Below, piece by piece: positions 7,991 to 14,256 of a DNA stretch of 18,753 bases. Each line of letters starts with the position of its first letter. Position 1 is the first letter of the stretch. A program made the position numbers and the translations under genes. Source of the DNA: Desulfobacterales bacterium (GTDB lineage: Bacteria; Desulfobacterota; Desulfobacteria; Desulfobacterales; UBA5852); assembly GCA_016735415.1 (NCBI GenBank), contig JAERRP010000786.1:1-18753 (forward strand), in the 5' to 3' direction. Under the pieces are notes generated by a model. That model did not search any database. It was given only the letters and a program-made list of their open reading frames with translations, and was not told where the DNA came from.

Positions 7991-8477
7991 CGGGGAAGCC
8001 CTCCGCGGCCCATCCGGGGTAGCCGTCGATGAAAACCGATACGTTTTCGTAGCCCTGCTCGAACAGCAACTGTGCCAGCATATGGCTGTCCTGGCAGCGG
8101 CGCCCCGAACAGTAAGTAATCATGGGGATGTCACGGCCATAACGGGTGAGGAATGCTTCGATGCGGCGGTCGAATTCGCCGATCGGCAGGGAAACGGCCT
8201 TGGGGATGTGTCCCTCCCGGTAGTCGTCAGCGGTGCGTGAATCCACAAAAAGAACCTGACCGGCGGCATGCAATCGCCGGGCCGTCTGGGCATCCGGGAT
8301 TTCAAGATCCAGTGTAGCTGCCAGGGCGGCTTGATCGGCGGCCACAACCCCCTGGGATTCGTCCCATTGCCCCAGCCAGGGGATCCCGCGTGGCGAGATC
8401 ACGTTCACGCTGAAGGCCAGGACCACCGCCGCGGTCAGCAGCACGGTGATTTGTTTGATCCAATCATGAGGTCGCAT
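7977..8477 (-). CDS. Membrane-anchored rhodanese-domain protein
   Basis: An N-terminal hydrophobic segment (about residues 9-28) would anchor this 166-residue protein or export it, with the rest outside the cytoplasm. A single rhodanese domain (about 60-163) follows, with the CH2A-like 'VDSRTADDYREGHIPKAVSLP' region starting at 78 and the active loop Cys123-Ser-Gly-Arg-Arg-Cys128. Cys123 is at the catalytic persulfide position, and the second cysteine at the loop end is notable because it could form a disulfide with it. The ATG shares its A with the TGA of the thioredoxin-like gene (TGATG), so the two are translationally coupled. A sulfur-transfer or thiol-redox role is likely; the substrate is unknown. 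Confidence 0.88.
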   Translation of the reverse strand: MRPHDWIKQITVLLTAAVVLAFSVNVISPRGIPWLGQWDESQGVVAADQAALAATLDLEIPDAQTARRLHAAGQVLFVDSRTADDYREGHIPKAVSLPIGEFDRRIEAFLTRYGRDIPMITYCSGRRCQDSHMLAQLLFEQGYENVSVFIDGYPGWAAEGFPVETQ

Positions 8478-8908
8478 CAGGATTGTGAAAAAATTTTCGA
8501 CAGCATGGCCAAATAGCTTCGGGGGGGAATAAAACCCGGCAGAGGGCCGACCTGGTGGCCGTCGACCAACATCAAAAACGTGGCGGGCAACCCTCTGACG
8601 CCGTATTTGCGAGCGATCTGTTTTTCCCGGTCCACATCCACTTTAACGGCAACGGCATTGGTGTTAAGAAATCCAATGACGGCCGCATCGGTAAAGGTTT
8701 CTTTTTCCATCTGGGTACAGTAAGCGCACCATTCCGCATGGAAGTAGATGACCATATTTTTGTTCTGCCGGCGAGCCTGGTCGACCCCTTCTTCATAGGT
8801 ATACCAGTTAATCTGTTTTCCGGAAGAAAATGCCGGTTGCTGCAGCCCGAAAAAAAATCCGGCCAGAACCAGTATCCCCACGGCCAAACCAATTTTTCGC
8901 TTATACAT
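8477..8908 (-). CDS. Exported thioredoxin-fold protein
   Basis: The 143-residue protein starts with a basic end and one hydrophobic helix (about 6-22, signal peptide or anchor), then a thioredoxin fold with Trp60-Cys61-Ala-Tyr-Cys64 and the cis-proline loop 'GVRGLPATF' (Pro108). It looks like periplasmic thiol-disulfide proteins of the DsbD-gamma/SoxW/thioredoxin_7 type. An ATG at 8908 and a TTG at 8917 are both open; neither has a strong ribosome site and I prefer the ATG. It leads the three-gene redox operon and is coupled to the rhodanese gene. It probably reduces or oxidises the rhodanese or other exported thiols. Confidence 0.87.
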   Translation of the reverse strand: MYKRKIGLAVGILVLAGFFFGLQQPAFSSGKQINWYTYEEGVDQARRQNKNMVIYFHAEWCAYCTQMEKETFTDAAVIGFLNTNAVAVKVDVDREKQIARKYGVRGLPATFLMLVDGHQVGPLPGFIPPRSYLAMLSKIFSQS

Positions 8909-8930
8909 CCAATCCAACTTTCATTCAAAG

Positions 8931-8945
8931 ACCGGTCATACCGGT
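8931..8945. promoter_or_regulatory. Twin ACCGGT palindromes in the leader of the redox operon
   Basis: Two 6-bp palindromes ACCGGT are separated by 3 bp, so the unit can be read as two tandem sites or as one 6-bp hairpin with a 3-nt loop. It lies 23 bp upstream of the thioredoxin-like ATG. It could be an operator or a leader hairpin; I found no convincing promoter beside it. Confidence 0.3.
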
Positions 8946-9153
8946 GATGGGTTTTTGCTCACAATCGCGCTTATTATCGTTTTACATCTTGAACGGCGGT
9001 AAGATCATAATTGCCTAACCTAACGCAGCCGGGACCGAAAAGCAAATCTGCGGTCCGTAATCGGCGGGTTGAAAAAAGCCCCGGAGGACTTAGTCTGCCC
9101 TATGAACAGTGTCTGACCGACGGCCGTATTTGCGGTTTCTCGGTTTAACGACC
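8946..9153. other. Intergenic region without a supported gene
   Basis: Open frames here are short, arginine- and proline-rich and without family features. A 6-bp hairpin with arms GGACCG (9032-9037) and CGGTCC (9051-9056) is present, and a minus-strand run of six T (9072-9077) follows GGGGC. That GGGGCT could pair with AGCCCC about 95 nt upstream on the minus strand (9171-9176), so a small RNA ending near 9071 is conceivable. No riboswitch class was recognised. Confidence 0.4.
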
Positions 9154-9212
9154 AAAAAAGCCGGTTGGAGGGGGCTCCGTGGAGAAAAGCAACATACGGA
9201 AAAATCCCCCTC
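9154..9212 (-). terminator. Terminator-like stem-loop after the HEAT-like gene
   Basis: GAGGGGG (9168-9174) and CCCCCTC (9206-9212) form a perfect 7-bp stem, with a second inner 4-bp stem CCGT/ACGG. Read on the minus strand, a run of six T (9154-9159) follows eight bases after the stem. It lies about 100 nt downstream of the HEAT-like stop codon. The gap between stem and T-run is longer than in a classical intrinsic terminator. Confidence 0.4.
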
Positions 9213-9307
9213 GGCCGTCGGTGGGCGCACATGGCCCCGGTGCATTGAATGGTTATCGGTGGGCGCGGGTTCTGCGTGACAGCACCGGCGGCGGACGACT
9301 GACCGCA

Positions 9308-9502
9308 TCAACTCTCAACGGTGACTTTCTCTTCCGTGAGTTCCGACAATCGATCGCGCGCGGCCATGCATACCACTTCGTCGTCATCCTTTTCCGCAAT
9401 CTGCAGCAGCAGGGTTTTATCCGTCATGCGATTCACGGCGTTGATGCGGACTTCGGGGTTGGAATGCTGCCACCGGGGTACGAAAATATCCTGAAACCTC
9501 AT
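9308..9502 (-). CDS. Small HEAT-repeat-like protein
   Basis: The 64-residue acidic protein has the pattern of one or two HEAT helical pairs: 'SNPEVRINAVNRMTDKTLLLQIAEKDDDEVVCMAARDRL', with the spacing DxEVR-xx-A and repeated L/I positions. HEAT repeats bind proteins; no partner is shown here. The start is well supported: AGGAGGTGA lies just upstream of the ATG at 9502. It stands alone, with no gene within 540 bp upstream on its strand, and is followed by a terminator-like stem-loop, so it is probably monocistronic. Small proteins of this kind starting 'MRFQDIFVPRW' look like a conserved Desulfobacterota family, but I cannot search to confirm this. Confidence 0.8.
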   Translation of the reverse strand: MRFQDIFVPRWQHSNPEVRINAVNRMTDKTLLLQIAEKDDDEVVCMAARDRLSELTEEKVTVES

Positions 9503-9534
9503 GGTTCACCTCCTGTTCTGCCGGTAAGCGCTAA

Positions 9535-9633
9535 CCCTGGAAGGGATCCCAGGGGACAAAACGTCTTCGATGGCCTCAATCAAAACCAGCAAACGTCTCC
9601 AGGCAAGCCGGTCTCGCCTGAAGACCTCGTTTG
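9535..9633 (-). other. Structured leader with two hairpins upstream of the HEAT-like gene
   Basis: The nearer hairpin has arms CCCTGG (9535-9540) and CCAGGG (9549-9554). The farther one spans 9590-9633: CAAAC/GTTTG outside, GTCT/AGAC and CAGGC/GCCTG inside, with an 11-nt loop. In the plus strand the inner stems are split by a C-A mismatch; in minus-strand RNA this is a U-G wobble, giving a continuous 10-bp helix. That favours a minus-strand transcript, which would be the leader of the HEAT-like gene. Confidence 0.4.
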
Positions 9634-9644
9634 CGGCATTTTAA
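9570..9644 (+). CDS. Possible 24-residue basic micro-ORF (doubtful)
   Basis: An ATG-to-TAA frame encodes a short peptide beginning MASIKTSKRL, rich in Lys, Arg and Ser with no acidic residue. It overlaps the 9590-9633 hairpin, which accounts for its mirrored basic segments. AGGGGA lies about 12-14 bases upstream, rather far for a ribosome site. It may be chance; I list it because the composition resembles small basic proteins. Confidence 0.12.
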   Translation: MASIKTSKRLQASRSRLKTSFAAF

Positions 9645-10018
9645 TTCGGCGGGTGATGTAAATGGGCGACATCCGGTGGATCTCCTCGATCATCCGCCCG
9701 TATGGGGGCACCTGGTATGGTTAGATTTGTGTCGATGCAGCACGAGGTCCATCAGAAACGGCGGTATGTGAAGTAGGTTGGTTGAGCGGTTACTGAAGGC
9801 TGAAGCGAGATCGAATCAGAACGTTTTCCAGCGGCCTTTGAACAGTCTGTCCGTACACCTTTATCGCCCGGCGTTTCAGAGGATGACTTCATATTTATTT
9901 GACGAATCCGTCTTATCCATACCCAAAAATAGGGTCGAGACCTATCGGCGTCAAGACCGGGGGGATGTTTCTGGCCGCACACCGATAGCGGCCGGGTTGT
10001 CATGGTGCGCGAACGCGC

Positions 10019-10036
10019 GCCGGGGGTCAACCCGGC
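10019..10036 (-). terminator. GC-rich hairpin after the metallo-hydrolase gene
   Basis: GCCGGG (10019-10024) and CCCGGC (10031-10036) form a 6-bp stem with a 6-nt loop, ten bases after the stop codon of the minus-strand gene. A second GCGC hairpin lies at 10007-10018. Neither is followed by a T-run, so this may stabilise the mRNA end or act with a factor rather than being an intrinsic terminator. Confidence 0.25.
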
Positions 10037-10045
10037 GGCCATCGC

Positions 10046-11611
10046 TCAGCCCAGGGCTATCCTCTCCCCCGCTTGAGGCGTCACGGCCTTGTAGCCGTTT
10101 TGATTGAGATGTTTGGTAAACGCCAGTGATTGTTCTTCCTCGCCGTGAACCACGGCGATTTTCTTGATCTCCAGATTCGAGCGCGTCAAAAAGCGCATGA
10201 GTTCATTGCGATCGGCATGGGCGCTGAAGCCTCCGATTTTGACCACATGGGCCGCCAGCGGGTAGGTCTTGTTCATGAATTTAACCTCCGGGGCCGGGCC
10301 GCGGCGTTCATTGGCGGCATAGGCTTCACCCTGGTCCAATATCCGCCGCCCGAGGGTGTGCCGAGCCATGAATCCCACGATCAGAATGGTGTTTTTAGGG
10401 TTGTGTATCTTGTAGCGCAGATGATGCAGGATTCTTCCGGCTTCACACATTCCCGATGCCGAAATGACGATGTGGGGCGTTTCGTCCCGGTTCAGGGCAA
10501 TGGATTCCTCCACCGATTGCACAAACCGGATCTGGTCGAAGCGAAAAGGGTTGAGGCCGTTTTCCAGAAAGGTTTCATGGGTCTCGCGATCATATACTTC
10601 CGGATGCTCCCCGAACACTTTGGTGATCCGGGTGGCCAGCGGGCTGTCGACATAAACCGGCAGCCTGGGAACGGCATTTTCCATGTAGAGTTCGTGCAGA
10701 ACGTAGAGCAGTTCCTGGGTCCGCCCGAAAGCAAAGGAGGGAATCAGGATCGTACCCTCACGGTCGCAGGCTTCCTGAATGACGGTCTTCAAGCGCGGCT
10801 TCAGGTTGATGACCGGTTCATGAAAACGATCCCCGTAAGTGCTCTCCATGATCAACAGATCGAGCTGGCGGTCGGGTTCGTTAAAGTCCCGACAGGGGTC
10901 CCGCAGAATGGGTTTGTCAAAGCGGCCGATATCGCCGGTGAAGCCAACGGCGAAAGGGCGTCCGTTGGCCTGTGTGCGGATGATGCTGATGGCGGAACCG
11001 AGGATATGACCGGCTTCATAAAAAGTGCAGACCATGTCGCGGCCGACCGTAACCGGGTGGCGGTAAGGATAGCCGTCGAAAAGGGAGAGAGCCTGTTCGG
11101 CATCGGCCATAGCGTAGAGCGGTTTCACGGCATCCAGACCGTTTTGTTGAATCAAGGTATCGATGGCCCCGGTGTCGAGGTCGTGCCGGCTTTTTTTCAA
11201 CATGCGCCGCACATCGCTTTTGCTTATGCGGCGGGAGCCTTTGCGATGGCGGGACAGAAAATTGCGGACCATCTTGTAGTTCAGGTAGTTGGCATCCGAC
11301 TCCTGGATATGGGCTGAATCCCTGAGCATGTACTGGCAGGCATCCCTGGTGGCGCGCGTTGACAAGATGCGGCCCTTGAACGCTTCGCGCGCCAGCAGGG
11401 GAATCCGCCCGGAATGATCGATATGGGCATGTGAAAGGACGACGTTCGTGAGCCGTCCGGCATCAAACGGCAGTTCACGGTTTTTGGCATTGGTTTCCTT
11501 ACGTCGGCCCTGAAACAGGCCGCAATCCATCAACAGGCAATTTTCACCAGTTTCCAGCAGATGGGCCGAACCGGTGACTTCGCGGGCAGCGCCGTGAAAC
11601 GTGACATGCAT
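10046..11611 (-). CDS. Beta-CASP metallo-beta-lactamase-fold RNase-like protein
   Basis: Proteins of this family (TTHA0252/CPSF-like) are zinc-dependent RNases in the cytoplasm. The 521 residues carry His61-x-His63-x-Asp65-His66 in 'SHAHIDHSG', His202 in 'YEAGHILGS', Asp227 in 'FTGDIGR', the 'MESTYGDR' strand, then the beta-CASP part with 'SASGMCEAGRI' and 'GFSAHADRNEL', and a C-terminal 'VVHGEEEQ'. It is longer than the roughly 430-460 residues of typical relatives, partly through a basic insertion of about 45 residues (roughly 115-160) between 'HIQESDANYL' and 'KPLYAMADAEQAL'. AAAGGAA lies just before the ATG at 11611. It follows the ligase gene by 118 bp on the same strand and may be cotranscribed. 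Confidence 0.93.
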   Translation of the reverse strand: MHVTFHGAAREVTGSAHLLETGENCLLMDCGLFQGRRKETNAKNRELPFDAGRLTNVVLSHAHIDHSGRIPLLAREAFKGRILSTRATRDACQYMLRDSAHIQESDANYLNYKMVRNFLSRHRKGSRRISKSDVRRMLKKSRHDLDTGAIDTLIQQNGLDAVKPLYAMADAEQALSLFDGYPYRHPVTVGRDMVCTFYEAGHILGSAISIIRTQANGRPFAVGFTGDIGRFDKPILRDPCRDFNEPDRQLDLLIMESTYGDRFHEPVINLKPRLKTVIQEACDREGTILIPSFAFGRTQELLYVLHELYMENAVPRLPVYVDSPLATRITKVFGEHPEVYDRETHETFLENGLNPFRFDQIRFVQSVEESIALNRDETPHIVISASGMCEAGRILHHLRYKIHNPKNTILIVGFMARHTLGRRILDQGEAYAANERRGPAPEVKFMNKTYPLAAHVVKIGGFSAHADRNELMRFLTRSNLEIKKIAVVHGEEEQSLAFTKHLNQNGYKAVTPQAGERIALG

Positions 11612-11696
11612 AGAAATTCCTTTCGCTCAATGATCCAGGCCGCCGGGTGTCTTCATCCTCTTCCCGGGGCGCCATCGGTCAGGTCGGCAACATTGA

Positions 11697-11719
11697 GGGG
11701 CGACCGGCGATCTCGCCCC
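11697..11719 (-). other. Intercistronic hairpin between ligase and metallo-hydrolase genes
   Basis: GGGGCGA (11697-11703) and TCGCCCC (11713-11719) form a perfect 7-bp stem with a 9-nt loop, ten bases after the ligase stop codon. No T-run follows on the minus strand, so it more likely modulates mRNA stability or read-through than ends transcription outright. Confidence 0.35.
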
Positions 11720-11729
11720 GGGTACAACA

Positions 11730-13229
11730 TCAGGGTTGACCGAAACGAGCTTTGACTTGCGCACGGTCGATGGAACCGTCGGTCTGTTTCGGTAATTCCG
11801 CCACAAACTCAACATGGCGCGGTTTTTTATAGCGCGCAATGCGAGACGCCACAAAGGCGGCCAGGTCTTCGGCCGTCAGGGTCATGTCCGGTTTGAGAAC
11901 GCATATGGCTTTGATGCCTTCACCGAATTTGGGATCGGGTACACCGATCACCGATACGTCGGCCACCGCATCATGCTCCCGAATGACGGCCTCCACCTCG
12001 GCCGGATAAACGTTTTCGCCACCCGGTTTGATGAGTTCTTTTTCGGGTTTGCGCCCCCCGAACCAGAGATAACCGTTTTCATCCAGGTGGCCCAGGTCAC
12101 CGGTGTGATGCCAGCCGTTGCGAAACAGCTGGCGATTGAGCTCGTCATGATGCCAGAAGCCTTGAAATACCAGCGGACTCTGCACCACGATTTCGCCTTT
12201 GGTTCCTGCCGGGACATCGCAATCGTTGTCATCCACGATCCGGAACTTGGTCAGCAGGCCCTGGCGGCCGGCCGACCCGGGGTTCTCGGAAGCCGGCGAC
12301 AGGGTCACAAAGCCGGAGGTCTCGGTTTGGCCGTAAAGCGCCCAGAAAGTGCAGGCCGTCCGCTGTTCGAATCTGGCGATCGTGTCGGGATGATCAAGAC
12401 CGACCACATGTTTCAAAGAGGCTGTGTCACAGGGGCGGCGGTCAAGTTCTTCCATAAGATTGTTCAAGATGGGCGGAAAGCTTCCCAGCACCGAGATATG
12501 GGCCTCCTCGGTCCATTGCAGAACCTGGCGGGCATCGAAACGTTCGATGATGGCATTTTTACCGCCGGCATGCATCACGGAAAGGGCCAGGTTGAGGCCG
12601 GTGATATGACAAAGGGGCAGCATATTCAGGTAAGCGTCGCGGTCATCCAGTTGCAGGGTGGCAATGGTCTGCAGGTTGCTGAAGATGAAATTGGCGTGGC
12701 TCAGAACCGCCCCGCGGGGGGTGCCGCCCATGGCGGCGGTGTAGATGATGCAATAGGGCGTATCACCGTCGGTCGGGGGCCCGGCCGGATCGAGATCGGC
12801 TTTCTCCCGGCCCTCAGGCGGCGTGACCATCGCTTCCAGATCGACAGGCGCCGTTCGTTTCCCACCGCTTTCCGCCAGTTGGGCGGCAACGGGTGCATGC
12901 TGCCGATCGTGGAAGAAAAGGGCGGGCTCGGCGTCCTTTAAAATGAATTGCAATTCTTCCACCGACAAACGCCAGTTCAACGGTACGAGGATGATTCCCA
13001 GCCGGGCGGCAGCGCCGAGGAGAAAAAAATAGCGGCGGCTGTTGTGGGCCAGCACGGCGATTCGGTCTCCCGCCCGCAGGCCGCGATCTGTCAGGGCCGC
13101 GGCCAGGGCATCGACCCGGTTTAGCAGATCCTTAAAATTCAGGGTGCCTTCGGCGTCGATCAAAGCGGGGCGGTCACCATACAGGGCCGCATTGCGGCGG
13201 AACAGATCGTAAAGGTTCAGGTCGCGCAT
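11730..13229 (-). CDS. AMP-dependent acyl-CoA ligase homologue with atypical catalytic motifs
   Basis: The 499-residue protein has the full ANL fold: N-terminal domain to about residue 395, 'LYGQTETSGF' (A5, 298-307), 'WHHTGDLGHLDENGYLWFGGR' (A7-A8, from 373), and a C-terminal lid. Family members activate a carboxylic acid as acyl-AMP and pass it to CoA. Two catalytic features are altered: the A3 P-loop, normally TSGTTGxPKG, reads TAAMGGTPRG (164-173), and the A10 lysine of the usual LPKTxxGKIxR is Ser486 in 'LPKQTDGSIDR'. Both were checked in the DNA. The A10 lysine is needed for adenylation in most members, so this one may be inactive in that step or use another substrate. AAGGAG lies before the ATG at 13229; an upstream in-frame start at 13259 is less likely. 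Confidence 0.9.
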   Translation of the reverse strand: MRDLNLYDLFRRNAALYGDRPALIDAEGTLNFKDLLNRVDALAAALTDRGLRAGDRIAVLAHNSRRYFFLLGAAARLGIILVPLNWRLSVEELQFILKDAEPALFFHDRQHAPVAAQLAESGGKRTAPVDLEAMVTPPEGREKADLDPAGPPTDGDTPYCIIYTAAMGGTPRGAVLSHANFIFSNLQTIATLQLDDRDAYLNMLPLCHITGLNLALSVMHAGGKNAIIERFDARQVLQWTEEAHISVLGSFPPILNNLMEELDRRPCDTASLKHVVGLDHPDTIARFEQRTACTFWALYGQTETSGFVTLSPASENPGSAGRQGLLTKFRIVDDNDCDVPAGTKGEIVVQSPLVFQGFWHHDELNRQLFRNGWHHTGDLGHLDENGYLWFGGRKPEKELIKPGGENVYPAEVEAVIREHDAVADVSVIGVPDPKFGEGIKAICVLKPDMTLTAEDLAAFVASRIARYKKPRHVEFVAELPKQTDGSIDRAQVKARFGQP

Positions 13230-13312
13230 GGAAGCTCCTTCCCAAGAATGTGTCCACATAAAGATCTAAACTTCTAAACCTCTGATTTTATGCCATGAAT
13301 ACGATTACGTTT

Positions 13313-13341
13313 ACTATACGCAAAGCTTGCAAGGCTTGCAA
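13313..13341 (-). promoter_or_regulatory. Predicted promoter of the ligase gene
   Basis: Read on the minus strand, TTGCAA (13336-13341) is followed by exactly 17 bp and TATAGT (13313-13318), a five-of-six match to the -10 consensus. Transcription would start near 13306, about 76 nt before the ligase ATG. The -35 and part of the spacer lie in tandem CTTGCAAG palindromes. Confidence 0.6.
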
Positions 13342-13342
13342 G
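13325..13342. promoter_or_regulatory. Tandem CTTGCAAG palindromes, putative operator
   Basis: The 9-base unit GCTTGCAAG occurs twice in direct succession, giving two perfect 8-bp palindromes CTTGCAAG (13326-13333 and 13335-13342) one base apart. They cover the -35 box and spacer of the ligase promoter. A dimeric regulator bound here would probably repress it. The regulator is not in the window as far as I can tell. Confidence 0.45.
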
Positions 13343-13413
13343 AGGAGATCAGACAGCGTTGCCCGGAGGATAGATTTTATCGCCTAAGCCCCCGATTTTA
13401 TGCCGATCTGGTT

Positions 13414-13442
13414 TTGACACCCCACCATTTTTCTGCTATCGT
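13414..13442 (+). promoter_or_regulatory. Predicted promoter of the zinc-ribbon gene
   Basis: A perfect TTGACA (13414-13419) is followed by a 17-bp spacer and TATCGT (13437-13442). Transcription would start near 13449, about 80 nt before the ATG at 13530. Confidence 0.6.
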
Positions 13443-13529
13443 CACGGCATCGGTTTGGACAGGCATCTGCTTCGTTGGTTTCCAGACGGACTTTTCGGCC
13501 AAAGCGCGCACCCAGGTCCGGAGTTTTCC

Positions 13530-14105
13530 ATGAAATGCCCGAGATGTGATTATCCCCGCCAGCCCGAAGAACGCGAATGTTCCAATTGCGGCATCGACTT
13601 TAACTACGTAGAGAAGAAGATGGCGCGGTCGCCGGTAACGGCAGCACCGGCGCCGCTGGAGGATAACGTCCCAGTGAAGCCAACGCCCCCCCCCGAAGTA
13701 GAAGTCATCGAAACGCCTGTGGCTGCGGACACGGCCCTATCCCAGGCTTCCGTAGAGGATGAAAACAAGCCCTGCCCCAAATGCGGTTTTCACAACCAGG
13801 TCAAGGCGCTCGAATGTCTTCGCTGCGGGATTATTTTCGATAAGTATGAAGTCTATCTGGAAAAACGCCGCAAGGCCGAAGAAGAAACCAACCAGACGAC
13901 CGACGGCCTGCTCGATCCGGAAACTATTCAGATGGCCGCCGAGGCCAGCCGTCAGACGCAGCCCTCGCCGGTTTACGCCAAAACCGCCTGCCCCCACTGC
14001 GGACAACGCTATAAAATCCGCAACGACCAGGTCGGCATCACCACCCGCTGTAAAAAGTGCAGTTCAATTTTCAAAATCGAGGCCCTGCCCACCATTGAGC
14101 CCTGA
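13530..14105 (+). CDS. Triple zinc-ribbon protein with MJ0042-type C-terminus
   Basis: The 191-residue protein has three four-cysteine ribbons: Cys3/Cys6/Cys17/Cys20, Cys82/Cys85/Cys96/Cys99, and Cys154/Cys157/Cys174/Cys177. The third, 'CPHCGQRYKIRNDQVGITTRC', is of the MJ0042 (zinc_ribbon_4/5) type often found at the start of regulatory or membrane proteins. The linkers are proline- and acid-rich (about 36-78) and helical, charged (about 103-140). There is no membrane segment or enzymatic domain. A role in nucleic-acid or protein binding is likely but not shown. CGGAG precedes the ATG at 13530; an upstream extension to 13455 lacks support. It has its own promoter and probably forms a single-gene unit. 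Confidence 0.85.
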   Translation: MKCPRCDYPRQPEERECSNCGIDFNYVEKKMARSPVTAAPAPLEDNVPVKPTPPPEVEVIETPVAADTALSQASVEDENKPCPKCGFHNQVKALECLRCGIIFDKYEVYLEKRRKAEEETNQTTDGLLDPETIQMAAEASRQTQPSPVYAKTACPHCGQRYKIRNDQVGITTRCKKCSSIFKIEALPTIEP

Positions 14106-14153
14106 GTCCTATCCGTACACCCGATACTATCATGCCGCCGCCGCGCCGATAAA

Positions 14154-14174
14154 CGTCTGCTGATAATTCAGACG
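14154..14174. terminator. Possible bidirectional terminator between convergent genes
   Basis: CGTCTG (14154-14159) and CAGACG (14169-14174) form a perfect 6-bp stem with a 9-nt loop. It is followed by CTTTCT on the plus strand and by TTTAT on the minus strand. It lies between the convergent zinc-ribbon and phosphopantetheinyl transferase genes, as expected for a shared, modest terminator. Confidence 0.4.
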
Positions 14175-14256
14175 CTTTCTGATAGGCCACCGATGGCCCG
14201 CTTCCACCGGCATCCCCAACCGTACGCCTGAATCGCATGGGTCTCACCTGCCGGGT

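Larger units (their letters stand above)
9503..10045. other. Long intergenic region with hairpins, no supported gene
   Basis: The longer open frames here lack family features and overlap the structured or GC-rich parts. What can be seen: two hairpins in the presumed leader of the HEAT-like gene (9535-9554 and 9590-9633), an inverted repeat GGGCG/CGCCC around 9664-9703, a 6-bp hairpin GGCCGC/GCGGCC at 9973-9993, and GC-rich hairpins at 10007-10036 just after the metallo-hydrolase stop. From 9710 to 9960 I see nothing definite. Confidence 0.5.

Noticed and set aside
8946..9153. Cyclic-di-GMP, molybdenum-cofactor or other riboswitch
   Set aside because: I looked for the conserved core sequences on both strands and found only short chance resemblances.
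9090..9311. Minus-strand open frame of 73 codons after the HEAT-like gene
   Set aside because: It starts with TTG overlapping the HEAT-like stop, is arginine- and proline-rich with no family features, and contains the terminator-like stem-loop.
9590..9633. CRISPR or attachment-site repeat
   Set aside because: Only one inverted repeat is present, with no regular spacers and no integrase, tRNA or mobile gene nearby.
9179..9661. Plus-strand open frame of 160 codons
   Set aside because: It is antisense to the well-supported HEAT-like gene and has no ribosome site or recognisable domain.
9752..10107. Overlapping open frames of 96 (minus) and 109 (plus) codons
   Set aside because: Composition is arginine/serine/proline-rich, with no domain or ribosome site, and the plus frame runs into the metallo-hydrolase gene antisense.
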